Positions 41,587-52,809 of a DNA stretch of 64,000 bases are shown here, piece by piece. The notes beneath the pieces are model-generated. The model was not told where the DNA came from. It made no database searches and worked only from the letters and a program-made list of their open reading frames with translations. How positions within the stretch are numbered: the first letter of the stretch is position 1; each line of letters begins with the position of its first letter. Location of the stretch: contig JAPLUV010000024.1 of NCBI GenBank assembly GCA_026397395.1, forward strand, positions 1-64,000. Direction: 5' to 3'. Both the position numbers and the translations under genes were made by a program. This DNA is from a candidate division SR1 bacterium (GTDB lineage: Bacteria > Patescibacteriota > Gracilibacteria > Absconditabacterales > Absconditicoccaceae).

Positions 41587-42213
41587 TTAATATTCCTCTT
41601 CTCTCTCACTTTCCTTCTTATCCAAATATTCCTTCACTACTTCACCTAACGCTTCTGCTAAGATAGATATTTTTTCATCATTAATTTCAATCTCTTCGGT
41701 TCTTGCCGCTTGTACACCAGCAAATTGTTCCTTATATTTCAAAATCTTCGCCATCTGTCTCTGCGGTCTACTAACATTTTCAAAAGGATATTCTATTTCA
41801 TGATCTAGTTTGATCATAATATCTCACTTAGAAAAAACTTTGTCTCGAATACTATTATGAATATAAGAAACCGTTTCTATCGTGGTTCGAGCAAAAAAAT
41901 CTGTCTTGTAACGCAAGATACCATCTCGAGTAAACATGGTCATCCCTTCTTTGGAAAGGATCAGCGTATCCAAATAATCATTAAAAAAATCTAATAAATA
42001 CTTTACGAAGAAGCCGATTCCCAACAAGGCAAAAATTCGTGGAAGAGCATTCCACGCGATATATCTATTCAGCACAAAATATATTCCATACAAGACAACA
42101 AGAAACAGAATAGTTCTCAGCAAAGAACGAAAAAAAATACTACCGTTGTGTCCGATGACATAGAGCACATCGTTTACGGTGACGTATTTTTTTATAATCT
42201 GTTCTCTGAGCAT
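41587..42213 (-). CDS. Membrane protein with PH-like domain
   Basis: 208 residues, joined across a UGA glycine at residue 130. Two membrane helices at about 30-48 and 55-75. Then a PH-like segment with DTLILSKEGMTMFTRDGILRYKTDFFARTTIETVSY. The C-terminal 70 residues are charged (EKISILAEALGEVVKEYLDKKE), with an acidic end. Function unknown. Confidence 0.65.
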
Positions 42214-42293
42214 ATATTGCTATTGCTGATAAAAGCAAATTTTTACTCAATATGGAAAGTGGTAAGTACTCACTACTTTATACTTAATACTTA

Positions 42294-42527
42294 CTACTTC
42301 TTCTTTCCTTTGATTCCTGCCATTTTCTTTTCTTTTTCCAAGAATTTTTCCATTCTACCTTTGATCACTTTCTTGATGACCTTATCTTTGTTGAATGCTG
42401 GATGGCATTGATTGCAAGTTTCAACCTTAATTGGACCAGGAATAGTTGTATTGACAGTGAATGTTGCTCCACAGATACAGTTTACTTGGACATCTTGGAA
42501 ATAATTTCCATGAATTCATGTTTTCAT
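42294..42527 (-). CDS. rpmE: Large ribosomal subunit protein L31
   Basis: 77 residues: MKTGIHGNYFQDVQVNCICGATFTVN with CxC, then VETCNQCHPAF with CxxC, the zinc-binding form of L31. Basic tail (KKMAGIKGKKK). One UGA glycine at position 4. Its TAG stop lies in a ctactttatactta word repeat (42265-42298). Confidence 0.93.
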
Positions 42528-42666
42528 TAGCTTAGTATAAATAAGTTAAAACAATTAATGTGATGGTAATGTCGCTACGCTGTAATGAGGTAATGTTCCT
42601 TCGTTGTTATGTATTGTTTTCGATCCATTACGACACATTACGACACATTACAATCCATTACGTGAA

Positions 42667-42686
42667 CCTGCCTACCGGCAGACAGG
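42667..42686. repeat. 20-bp palindrome family, variant
   Basis: CCTGCCTACCGGCAGACAGG in the spacer just after ndk (minus strand). It follows a run of cattacgacacattacg word repeats (42561-42663). Confidence 0.85.
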
Positions 42687-42700
42687 CGAAATGAAACAAT

Positions 42701-43198
42701 TTAACGAGTATATTTCTGATGTAATGATTGATGTTCGAACATTTCATCTTCTTTGAACCAATGTTTGATTTCAGCAGCAGCTTCTTCTATACTTCCAGAT
42801 GCATGGACAAGATTTGGTAAGCCCATTTCAATGGAATCAGAGTAACCGTAAGACATATGAGCAAAATCTCCTCTAATAGTACCAGGAGCAGCAGATTTTG
42901 GTTCCGTAGCACCAACCATTTTACGGACGATTTCTACAGATCCGACACCTTCCCATATCATGGCAACTACTGGTCAAGTCATCATCATCTTTAAGGTAAT
43001 ATCAAAGACATGTTGTCCGTGTCTAGTAATCATCGTACCTAAAGTTTCATAATGATGATAAAGGAAGTCTTTATCTGGGCGAAGCATTTTCATAGATACA
43101 AGATGGAGTCCTACTCTTTCAAAACGAGAGATAATCTCGCCAACAATACTACGACCTACGCTATCTGGTTTCAATACCACAAGTGTCTTCTGGATCAT
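42701..43198 (-). CDS. ndk: Nucleoside diphosphate kinase
   Basis: 165 residues. [23 protein letters not shown], then [19 protein letters not shown] and the active-site box NLVHASGS with the phosphate-accepting His. One UGA glycine ([14 protein letters not shown]) lies at a conserved position. It balances NTP pools using ATP. Length is slightly above the usual 140-155 residues. Confidence 0.94.
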
Positions 43199-43304
43199 TT
43201 TCTTCTTAATATAAAAAAAATAAAGGTTTTCGGACTAATATTACTTTTTTGCCAATCGTTTTCAAGCCAAATTGCATTCTCCTTCAAAAATATGTTTCAG
43301 TATT

Positions 43305-43393
43305 TTTGATTGAAGAATGTATACCAACGACTTGAGAAACTGTAAGTACGAGAGAAACGAAGTAATTATAGATTTCGAAAGCAGTTCGGTATA
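43305..43393. repeat. 90-bp dispersed repeat, second copy
   Basis: Matches 40726-40815 inside the phosphoesterase gene, with cttgagaaactgtaag, gaaacgaagt and agatttcgaaa(g/a)cag shared. Here it lies between ndk and the SLH gene, outside any recognised gene. Confidence 0.75.
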
Positions 43394-43484
43394 CTACCAT
43401 TTTTATGTTGAAAAGGTCACTACATTGTATATATTGATAAAAAATCCACTTCTTGGAAGAAAAGATTTTATTATATAAACAAAG

Positions 43485-45434
43485 ATGATGAGACAAAAAA
43501 AGGTACTAGGTTTGGTTATTTTAGCTAGTTTTGGACTAATAATATTTGGTGCAAATGCAGATACAACAGGAAGTAACTCCTCTCTCACATGAGCAAACAA
43601 TACAGGAACAAATCTCAGTTGAGCAATACTAACCTGACAGACCTGATGAGTTTCAACCTGACAAACCGGATGAATTTCAACTGGTTCGGTTACGACAGGG
43701 ACAAACACAACCTGAAACACCACCACAGGTTGACTTTCGACCTGACAGACTTGATGACCTTCGACTTGATGACTGTTACAATCAGGGTCTTTTCAAATAG
43801 TTATTGACCCTATTACCAAAAAAATAACCATCATCTATGGTAGCGGAACACAAGCAGCAAATACAGGAAGCAGCATACCTCCTCCTGCAAATACAGGCAC
43901 AGTGCAACCAGGAAGTACAATTGGTACAGAATTTCAACAAGCACTGAGCTGGATGTTTAACAATGGGCTCACAAGATATAGTGATGAAACAGATTATAGA
44001 CCAGACGATAATCTTACCAGAGAAGAAGTGGCTAAAATTATCTGACAAGCATATACCGTTTTGGGATATACCGCTACAGTAAAAAATACAAATTGTAGTT
44101 TTAGTGATATGAATGAAGTAGATCCATCACTTTCTGGATATGTCGTACATGCTTGTCAACGAGGACTATTCAAAGGATCAAATGGTAAGTTTTTACCAAG
44201 AAATACAATATCTAGACCAGAAGCTATCGCTGTACTTATCAGAATGTTTGAAGGAAAAACATCCAATGAAAGCAAAGATCCACGACGAGGAGATTATTAT
44301 CTCAAGGCATGGGCATTGGGACTCACTACGGTAAACAATCAAACAGCATTCAATCAAGAAATTTCTAGAAGAGAGATTGCTATCTATATAGCAAGGATCA
44401 AAAATATAATTCTCGATCCAGCATTAAGAACTTTGAGTTTGGGTAAAATAAGTGATATGTCTGGAGCATCAACTCAAGCAGACACAGGAGTATTGGGAAG
44501 TTTTGAATCATTAAACAACTCTACAAGCGTAAGTAATGATCCAGAATTACAAGAAGCAATTCGTCGGATGAACGATAACGGATTAACAAGCTATACCGGC
44601 ATTGCAGGATACAAACCATTTGAAGTACTCAATAGAGAACAAGCAGCAAAGATTCTTTATCTATTTGGTGGAATATTCAACTTTGTAACAACAACCACTG
44701 ATCCTCTACCAGCTGAATGTAGTTTTAGAGACATAGATACTGCAGACGGATCATTGATGACCTACATAGAAAAAGCCTGCCAAGCAAATATTATGAAGGG
44801 ATCAAATAGCTATTTTTCTCCTAAGGTTACTATGAATAAAGCACAATTTATTACCGCTATGGTAAGAATGTTTCAATGAGGCAAGCTAGACGAATCAGCC
44901 AATCCACGACGAATTAATTATTTTCAAAAAGCGCAGAGTATGGGAATCGTCTCACCGGCAGATTTGGTAACATTTGAAAATTCCATCACAAGATATGAGG
45001 TAGCATTATTCCTCTATAGATTCAAGGTAAAATATCAAATGCTACAAAACATCAACAATACCTGAGTACAAAATGAAATCATCTCTACTGTTCCTGGGTC
45101 CATAACTACAGGAATAAATAATACCAAGGTATGAAATGTATATGTTGATATGAATCTCTTGGAAAATGGTAATTTTGAAATTGGATATATAGAAATATTT
45201 GGGACAAGATACAAAGTAGTCAAAACAAATACAGACAAATATTTCTCAAATAACTTTGTACGATATGGAGATTTATATAGCTTGGATACTGATGAAAAAA
45301 TAGGGACAACAAGTTTCATCGTAAGTAATGGATATGTAGTAGAAGGTGCTGTAAGATTACCAAATAGCGAAACATATCAAGTCTTACAACTCAATGATAC
45401 CAAAGCATATTATCAGATCAAACAGATTAAATAA
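43485..45434 (+). CDS. Surface protein with S-layer homology (SLH) domains
   Basis: 649 residues. Signal peptide (KKVLGLVILASFGLIIFGANA), a Gly/Thr/Ser-rich linker at about 26-110, then six or so SLH-type repeats with cores such as SWMFNNGLTRYS, LTREEVAKII, RPEAIAVLIRMFE, LNREQAAKILYLFG and NKAQFITAMVRMF. A C-terminal beta region ends KAYYQIKQIK. SLH domains tether proteins to pyruvylated wall glycan; a CsaB-like gene lies at 29755. Fourteen UGA glycines are crowded in the linker (43588-43775). First ATG at 43485, second at 43488. Confidence 0.88.
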
Positions 45435-45461
45435 TTTTTATTCTTTCACGTTCAAATCATC

Positions 45462-45884
45462 ATGGCTACTGAAACAACTCAATCAAAATCACACGGGCGA
45501 TCTGTGCTCAGAATCTATTTTCTTCTCATGACCTTAGTCGGAGTGATTTGATCACTTATTACGATGTGAATATTATTATACACCGTTGGCAAGAAAGTAC
45601 TGATTACCAATAATGAATATATTTTAGCGGAAAGATCATACGAGATGGACGCTTGTGCAAATAATCCAATAGCAAAGCCCACGCCAACTAATCCAAACAA
45701 TTACGTACAACCAACTCAAGTACAGATAGACAAATGTAAGGCAGACAAAAAAGTAGAACTCATCTCAAGTAGAAAAGCAATATTCAAGACCGATGTCTTG
45801 TGAGCTAGCATCTGGGCAATATTATTTCTTCTTCTCATGGGAGTTCATTATCCCAAGTTTATGAGAGTGAATAAAAAAGATTAA
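45462..45884 (+). CDS. Two-helix membrane protein, DUF5671-like
   Basis: 140 residues. The N-terminal helix is YFLLMTLVGVIGSLITMGILLYTVGKKV, then an outer segment of about 45 residues (DACANNPIAKPTPTNPNNY), and a second helix (GASIWAILFLLLMGVHY). Resembles small membrane proteins annotated DUF5671 in candidate phyla, from memory. Three UGA glycines. Function unknown. Confidence 0.55.
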
Positions 45885-45905
45885 TTTATTTCTAAGCTAC
45901 GCCGA

Positions 45906-46847
45906 ATGGAAGTCAAAAAGATAAACACCGAGAAGCTCTTGAATATTAGTCAAAACGGGAGACCAGACAGTTTTGAAGATTTTATTGGACAGGAACATAT
46001 CAAGAAGATAGTTCAGACGGCTATCTCAAGTGGGAAAATAAGAAAAGGAAACATGGGTCACATGTTATTTTCTGGACCCAGTGGATTTGGAAAGACGACG
46101 ATGGCGATGATTATTTCCAAGCAAGGCAATGTAAACATCAAGGCCGTCACAGGTTATGCCATTACTAAACCTGCAGAAATTATTAGCATTTTAAATAATC
46201 TGGAAACAGGCGATATTTTATTCATCGATGAGATTCACAGACTGAAACCAAACATTGAAGAAGTTCTCTATATTGCGATGGAAGATTTTGTGATCGATAT
46301 GGTGATGCCTGAAGGAGGAAATGTCAGAATCCCGATTAATCCATTCACCTTAATCGGCGCAACGACCAAAGCTGAATCATTAAGTCAACCAATGAAAAAT
46401 AGATTCGTCTATCATTTCCATTTTATGGAATATACCCAAGCTGAGAAAGAAACACTGATTAAGAAATATTTGAATCATTACAGCATCACGATAGACGAAG
46501 ATTTACTCAAAAAAATAGCTGAGAAAGTTGGCTCTGTACCAAGAGAAATTCACAACCTCTGTATCAAAATTCGTGACTTCGTCATTACGCATTCACCAGA
46601 CAAAAATTTAACTGAACATCTTCGAGGAGAGTTTCTTCATCACAGTCAGATTGAAGAAGGTGGCATGACTCCCCTTCATGCTAAATATTTAGAAATCCTT
46701 CGCAACGCAGATAGACCAATCGGATCCAAAGCCATCGCCGTCCAATTAGGCATCAATGAAAAAGCAGTCGAAGAAGATGTAGAACCCTTATTATTGAAAC
46801 TTGGTAAAATTGAGAAGAGCGGAGCTGGAAGAATTATAGTTGAGTAA
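45906..46847 (+). CDS. ruvB: Holliday junction branch migration helicase RuvB
   Basis: 313 residues. RPDSFEDFIGQEHIKKIV, Walker A MLFSGPSGFGKTTMAM, Walker B ILFIDEIHRLKPNIEE, then IGATTKAESLSQPMKNRF with sensor 1 and the arginine finger. The C-terminal winged-helix domain has PIGSKAIAVQLGINEKAVEEDVEPLL. It drives branch migration with RuvA, which is not in this window. No UGA codons at all. Confidence 0.95.
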   Translation: MEVKKINTEKLLNISQNGRPDSFEDFIGQEHIKKIVQTAISSGKIRKGNMGHMLFSGPSGFGKTTMAMIISKQGNVNIKAVTGYAITKPAEIISILNNLETGDILFIDEIHRLKPNIEEVLYIAMEDFVIDMVMPEGGNVRIPINPFTLIGATTKAESLSQPMKNRFVYHFHFMEYTQAEKETLIKKYLNHYSITIDEDLLKKIAEKVGSVPREIHNLCIKIRDFVITHSPDKNLTEHLRGEFLHHSQIEEGGMTPLHAKYLEILRNADRPIGSKAIAVQLGINEKAVEEDVEPLLLKLGKIEKSGAGRIIVE

Positions 46848-46875
46848 ATTTTTAAATCATTAATCATAGCAATCA

Positions 46876-47298
46876 ATGCCTACCGATTCAACCACACCAT
46901 TAGTTACTATTTCTACGTTCGCGATGCTTATCGGGATTATCCTCATGGTAGGATCTGTCTGGGGAGCACTACTGTTGCTCAAAGATGCAAAGAAGCACAA
47001 AAAATTTGCCAAGATTATCAGAATCATTGCGGCTGTTGTTCAATTAACTGCAATACTTGGATCTATCCTTATCGTCTCTGTGGTATTTAGTAATATCCAA
47101 AGCGTCTGAGCACGATTTGCATGATTGATGACTGTTCTTTTGGTGATTAGTTTTCTTTCTATGATTACCAATGTGCGATGAGCAATGTTACTTTTCATCC
47201 AAGCTGGCAAGATGAAAAAATTTGCTAAATGGATTAGAATTATTTGCTGAGTCTTAATGATTGTATCATTATTTTCATCTGTTATGACTGGACTATAA
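46876..47298 (+). CDS. Four-helix membrane protein
   Basis: 140 residues with helices at about 15-35, 47-70, 80-100 and 115-138. Short basic loops LLKDAKKHKKFAKIIRI and AGKMKKFAKWIRI repeat each other, so the protein looks like a duplicated two-helix unit. Four UGA glycines. Function unknown. Confidence 0.6.
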
Positions 47299-47330
47299 AA
47301 GATAATTTTTATCCATTATCGACAAGAGAC

Positions 47331-47771
47331 ATGGAAAGAAGAACAATTGCAATAGGTTCCGATCATGCTGCCATAGAGATGAAAAATTTCATCAGAGATG
47401 AATTAGAATTCGATGGCTATTCAGTTAAGGACATGTGAACTAATACACCAGAAGCAGTCGATTATCCAGACATAGCTCATCCTTTAGCAGAGTTGATTAG
47501 TAAAAAATCTGCTGATTTAGGAATATTGATATGTGGAACGGGAATTGGCATGTCATTAACAGCAAATCAACATGAATGAGTGAGAGCAGCGGTATGTCGG
47601 AACATAGAAACGGCAGAACTAGCTAGACAACATAATGATGCAAATATTATTTGTATGCCAGGAAGATTTATTGATGAAAAACTCGCTTATGAAATGGTTA
47701 AAATTTTTCTTAGCACAGAATTTGAATGAGGCAGACATGAAAATAGAGTCAACAAAATAAGTAATTTTTAG
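47331..47771 (+). CDS. rpiB: Ribose-5-phosphate isomerase B
   Basis: 146 residues. [54 protein letters not shown] and GRHENRV. The Cys of ICGTGIGMS and the His of SDHA are the catalytic pair of the RpiB/LacAB family. It interconverts ribose-5-phosphate and ribulose-5-phosphate for nucleotide synthesis. Three UGA glycines. Confidence 0.93.
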
Positions 47772-47790
47772 TTTTTAATATATCCAAATC

Positions 47791-48024
47791 ATGACACCAG
47801 AAGCAACTTTGTATGCACAACAAGCATTACCTTATGCTATCGGATGAGGAATGATAACACTTATCATTATTCTAGGAATCCGAGAAATGGTATGGAAAGC
47901 TATCGCACTTCGAAAAGCTGGGACTCAAAAAAAACTTGCCTGGTTCGTTTGCTTGTTCATCTTCAACACCGCAGGTATCCTTCCTATCCTCTACCTTATC
48001 TTCCGACAAAAAAAGGGGAAATAG
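47791..48024 (+). CDS. DUF5652 family small membrane protein
   Basis: 77 residues with two helices. The pattern MVWKAIALRKAGTQKKLAWF then NTAGILPILYLIFRQKK matches DUF5652, a small membrane family seen in candidate phyla and of unknown role. One UGA glycine. Follows rpiB after 19 bp. Confidence 0.7.
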
Positions 48025-48110
48025 ACATAAAATCAGGAGAAAACATAAAAAACAATGAGTAGTTTATGATTGGCCATAATTTTACTATTAGCGCGATTAT
48101 AAATTACTAT

Positions 48111-48191
48111 GCTGAGGTGATGGAATGGTATACATGTACGATTCAGAATCGTATTCCGAAAGGATTGAGGGTTCAAGTCCCTTCCTCAGTA
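48111..48191 (+). tRNA. tRNA-Leu (CAG)
   Basis: Class II cloverleaf with acceptor GCTGAGG/CCTCAGT, anticodon stem TACGA/TCGTA with loop TTCAGAA (CAG). Confidence 0.9.
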
Positions 48192-48244
48192 GTAGAGTAA
48201 AAGAATTACGACATTCAATATTTACTATTTAACATTCGATTAGG

Positions 48245-48976
48245 TTGCACTACAAAACAATCATCGTATCAGACATTCATATACCAAGTCCTGATAATAA
48301 AGGGAAAGAATTTTTGCAACGATTAAAAAATCAAACATTTGATCAATTAATTTTAAACGGAGACATCATTGATGGATGGCATATTACTTTATTCGGTGGA
48401 TGGAAAAGAAGACACGTCAACTGGCGAAAAGACCTTATCGAAGTAGCAGGCAATCAAGGAGTCAGGATACAATATATTATGTGAAATCACGATATCAATA
48501 TACAAAAAATTGCTCCTCGACTTTCCAAAGAGGTAGATATTTTACCAGATATAATCTATGACAACGGGGGAAAAAAATATTATATTTGTCACGGACATCA
48601 ATTTGATAAGCTGGAAGGAAAATTTACTCCACGGTCCAAGATTACCTTCTGCTGAGGGACATTTCTGTACCGATTAAATAGAAATTATAACGACATAAGA
48701 AAAAGATTATGACTAAAACACCAATCAGTTGTTTCGAGCGTCAAACGACGAGTAAAAAATCTTATGGTAGGATGAAGAGCTTCATTTCAGAAGAAACTCG
48801 TCAAAGCATGCCAAAAAAATAAGACGCAGTGAATCATTTGTGGTCATTTACACAAAGCAGAAAAGATTAGAATCGGTAGATATGATTATATGAATTCATG
48901 AGATTGGATAGAGCTTTGTACTGTACTAGTAGAAACTGATGAGGGTAAACGAGAGATAGTAAAGACACGTAAATAA
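48245..48976 (+). CDS. UDP-2,3-diacylglucosamine hydrolase-like metallophosphoesterase
   Basis: 243 residues. IIVSDIHIPSPD, LILNGDIIDGW, MGNHD (Gly is UGA), YICHGHQFD and ICGHLHKAEK are the five metal-binding blocks of LpxH-type calcineurin-like enzymes. Eight UGA glycines. No other lipid A gene is visible, so the real substrate may be a different phosphodiester. It starts at TTG (48245) because no ATG is in frame before the first metal motif. Confidence 0.8.
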
Positions 48977-49942
48977 TTATTCTTTTTTAGATTTTTTGGA
49001 AGTATGTTTGGGAAGTAAGGGTGCTGGAAAGGTGTGTCTATGATCTCAAAGATCCAATGCGGAAAGCACATTACGCAAATCTTCCAGAGAAATTTCTGCC
49101 AGAGAACCATTGGTTCACATCATTAATGATACCTCCTTGCTTATATTTTCAGAAAATATCTTTTCCATCCATAGACTTCTTTGATCATGATCTAAACGAG
49201 AAATGATAGCCATATATTCTATTATTTGATCTTCACAAGCTTCGCCAAGTTTCAATTTAGCAACAATATCTTTTGACTTACGAGATAACACAGATGGAGA
49301 ATCTTTTGTCTGATGGAGATATTTTGTTTGATATAAACTATCAAATTCACTTTTCTTAATATCATCCATTTTTGATAGATCAAATGCAGTGTAAAACTCT
49401 TGATCATGAAAACGTGCATCGACAGTATTATCAGCTTCCAATTTAAGCAAAGCATTTTCATTTCTCCAAGAAGCTAATGATGTTCTAATAGCACAAAGAA
49501 AAACAAGAAAATGATCTAGTTGGATAATAGTATCTGTATGAGGTATTTTTACCTGTCTTCTAGAGAGGAAGCGTTGCAAAGAAGGATATTTCTGCAAAGA
49601 TTCACTAGAAGGTGGAATATTTTTATTGATACGATCATAATGCCAAAAGATATCAATAACTTCTTGTGAACGTAAAACCTGTCCATCAATATTTACGACT
49701 AATTGATACAAGACATCATTCAATCCATCAGAAACATTTTTTCTTTTGATAATAGAATTTAGTGCTAATAATAAAGCTTTTTGTCTCCAAGAAAGTTGCA
49801 CTTGTTTACTAGACAATCCCTGTTGTTTGTTCTGTAAAGACCTAGAAGCAAAAGAGCTAGGAAGAAGAAGTGAACCTGTAGTCATCAAAACTTGGTAAGA
49901 AATAAATCCGGATAATGCTACCCATTTGAATCGCCTTGTCAA
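48977..49942 (-). CDS. Exported or anchored hypothetical protein, 321 residues
   Basis: N-terminal hydrophobic segment (WVALSGFISYQVLMTTGSLLL) after RRFK suggests a signal or anchor. The rest is helical and charged, ending in a Lys-rich KHTSKKSKKE. Two UGA glycines extend it past the 275th residue. Convergent with the phosphoesterase: the two stop codons are adjacent. It apparently starts at TTG. No family recognised. Confidence 0.6.
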
Positions 49943-50110
49943 TCCCCTAATAAAAGAAAAAACAGACCACGAAGGCCAGCTTCTCTATACGGAATCCTAA
50001 TTTTTCTACTATCAAATATTTTATACTAATGTGACCAAACCACGTAGACCTACGTGGCGACCAGCCCTGAAATATTTTCCATACTCACTACTTTATACTT
50101 AATACTAATT

Positions 50111-50182
50111 TGACCTCGCCCGGGATTGAACCGGGATTACAGTCTTCGCAGGACTGTGTCCTATCCATTAAACGACGAGATC
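50111..50182 (-). tRNA. tRNA-Arg (GCG)
   Basis: Acceptor GATCTCG/CGAGGTC, anticodon stem CAGTC/GACTG with loop CTGCGAA (GCG). The more usual bacterial anticodon for these codons is ACG. A possible partial copy with palindrome ccacgtagacctacgtgg lies at 50030-50072. Confidence 0.88.
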
Positions 50183-50279
50183 AAAAACGAATTTTATACT
50201 ACACAAATTTTCAAATATTCAAAACAAATCTCAAATTTTTAAATTTTATTATTGTTTTCTAAATTCTTTAATTTTTGTA

Positions 50280-50299
50280 CCCGCCTACCGGCAGGCAGG
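50280..50299. repeat. 20-bp palindrome touching the gatA stop
   Basis: CCCGCCTACCGGCAGGCAGG ends one base before the gatA stop codon (50301-50303). Confidence 0.85.
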
Positions 50300-50300
50300 T

Positions 50301-51716
50301 TTATAAATTTTCTACCACTTTCCCAAAGGCAAACAGTTTTTCTTCTTCCCATCTCTGCGCCATAAAGTGAATTCATGCAGGCATTTTTTCTCAGTTATCA
50401 TCTATCATACCCATCGGCACTGTCATCGCAGGTCCTCCACAAATATTTGCTGATACGGTATAAAAATCTTCCAAATACATCTGGATAGGATCAGCAGATC
50501 TTTCTCACATTTTCCATGCTACACTTGGTGTAGTGGGACCCAAAATAAAATCATATGTTTCGAATATGGTATCGACATCTTGGATCATCTGTTCTCTAAT
50601 TTTTTGCGCTCTCAGATAATATCATTCATAGTTAGCGCTACTAAGAACAAATGAACTTAATAAAATTCTTCTCTTTGCTTCATCACCAAATCATTCAGAT
50701 CTAATTTTCTGATAATAAGAAGCCAAGTCATCATGCTCTAAACTTTTATTCTGCAAACCAAATTTTATCCCATCAAACCTAGCAAGATTAGTGCCTAATT
50801 CTGCTGGCATAAGAGAATAATATAAGGGAATTCCATACGACAAAACAGGTAAACTTACTTCCTGAACATCACATCATAACGCACGAAGCTGTTCTACTTT
50901 TTGTAATAATAGCTCTTTGATACGAGGGTCCAGTCCTTCTGAGAATACCTCTTTTGGTAATGCTATCTTTAATTTCTTAACATCTAGTTTTTTAGGTTTT
51001 GATGTCAAAAATTCATCCGCTCTTGGATCACTCTGAGAATCCTTCTCATCAAATCCAGCAACAGCTTTCAGTAATATTTCAGCATCTTCTACGGTTTTGG
51101 TAAACACGCCAACCTGGTCGAGACTAGAGGCCATAGATTGGACACCAGAACGTGATACCATTCAGTAGGTTGGTTTCATTCCTACAATACCACAGAGGGC
51201 AGCCGGTTGACGAACACTTCAGGACGTATCTGTTCACAATGCTCCGAGACAACAATCTGAAGCAACAGCCACAGCTGATCATCCACTGGATCATCCAGGG
51301 ACACGACCAGTACCATAGGGATTGTAGGTCACACCAAAATACGATGTTTCCGTAGAAGATCCCATCGCAAACTCATCCATATTTCCTTTGCCTATCATCA
51401 ATCATCCATTTTTTTCTAATGTTTCGAAACAGGTTGCACTATACGGAGCAACATAATTTTCCAACATTTTGGATCAGCAAGAACTAATATATCATTTGGT
51501 AAGAAAGTTGTCTTTGAGCACGATGGGAGCGCCTTTGAGCGTACCTTTTTTGAGTGTATCCAAATTTTGCTGAATATAATCGTCGTGAAATCTGACAATC
51601 ATGTTGTACTTGCTATTCTCCTGTTTAGCTTTTTTCACGTAAAAATCTATCACGGTCTGAGGATCGAGACTTCAATCGCTAACTCCATCAATATATGCGC
51701 GCAAGGTAAGTTGCAT
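50301..51716 (-). CDS. gatA: Aspartyl/glutamyl-tRNA amidotransferase subunit A
   Basis: 471 residues of the amidase signature family. Catalytic Lys in [10 protein letters not shown] (near 68), then VPGGSSGGSAVAVAS (two UGA glycines) and [21 protein letters not shown] with the nucleophile Ser. One DTGGS glycine is replaced by Ser (DTSGS). GatA releases ammonia from glutamine for making Gln-tRNA or Asn-tRNA with GatB and GatC, neither of which is here. Two tRNA-Gln genes are at the left end. Well over ten UGA glycines. Confidence 0.92.
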
Positions 51717-51723
51717 CAGAGAA

Positions 51724-52347
51724 TTATTGGAATAAATTATTTAATAATGAAATATCTTGAGCCGTAATCTGAGATGAAGATGCTTTGGATGGAACAGCAA
51801 CTGTTGTATGTGTAGGCTTTACAACAACGGGAGTTTGTTGGGCAACAACTGGTTTATCTTCCACAACAGGAGCTGATGAAACAATGGTTAGACTTCATCA
51901 TGTCATATCTGACTCTCGTATGGGTGTAGTGTTTTGCTGAGAAATAACAAGAGCTTCCAATGCAAAAAGTCAGCCAGAAGCCAGCGTAGACGAGAAGACA
52001 AGCGCTTCGCCAGTAGAGGGAATAATTTTTGGAGTAAAGAGAAGTGCCTTCAATGCAAAAGTACCTCCAGAAAGTAAACTAGAAGTAAATACATGTACCT
52101 TTCCAGAAGAAACACTTACGTGAGAAATAACTTTTCCCGTAGCAGCGACATCTCCAGACAAAGGAACCTTAGTTCATGAAGAAACTTGTGAGGTAATAAC
52201 TAATTCTCTAGAAATAAATCATAAACGCACAGGAATATTTTTGATATTCGTCAAAAGTTTATCCGCACCAATCGGATTAATCCCACGATAGATAAAAAAT
52301 ACTATCGCTAACAAAACTAAAATAATAAATGTTCTTCTTATCGTCAT
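51724..52347 (-). CDS. Single-pass membrane protein, Ser/Thr/Val-rich
   Basis: 207 residues: an N-terminal helix (RRTFIILVLLAIVFFIYRG), then a beta-prone Ser/Val/Thr-rich body (GKVISHVSVSSGKVHVFTSS), and a low-complexity tail (PVVVKPTHTTVAVPSKASSS). Stop is 7 bp before the gatA start, so they are probably one transcript. Four UGA glycines. Function unknown. Confidence 0.6.
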
Positions 52348-52809
52348 TGTTCAATACTTGACATAACTAAATACTTTGTACTTATATAGATTTTTAGAGA
52401 AAAAACAAGCCTACATAGAACTTAGACTTTAGACTTTATACCACTATCACACTCGTTTAAACAAACCATTCGTGTCGTAGCCGGGAAGGCAGTAATAATT
52501 GCCACAGGGCAACAATAATTTTATTATATTATTTTAAAAAACTGTCTGCCGTGAGGCGGGGCTGCAAGACAGACGACGACCAAACAAACCAACGGCCGAG
52601 CAACATGGCGGACTGCGAGCCTGCCTGCCGGTAGGCAGGGCCTAGACTTTTTTGGTTACTTTTTGGGGCGATGCCAAAAAGTAATACCCCGTAGGGCAGT
52701 GACTAGGGAACAAAAAGATCATAAATATTTTTCGAAAAATTGAGAAGCCTTGCAACTGCAAAGAAATTATATATCAAGGAAGCAAGTATTTCACTCTTAT
52801 TCCAATAGA
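52348..52809. other. Spacer with dispersed repeats
   Basis: Holds tagactttagacttta words, a gaggcggggctgcaagacagac segment, then the composite element 52585-52655 with CCTGCCTGCCGGTAGGCAGG (52620-52639) as at 30834-30907. The ggttactttttgg..ccaaaaagtaataccccgtaggg element (52655-52703) follows. No gene seen before 52810. Confidence 0.6.
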
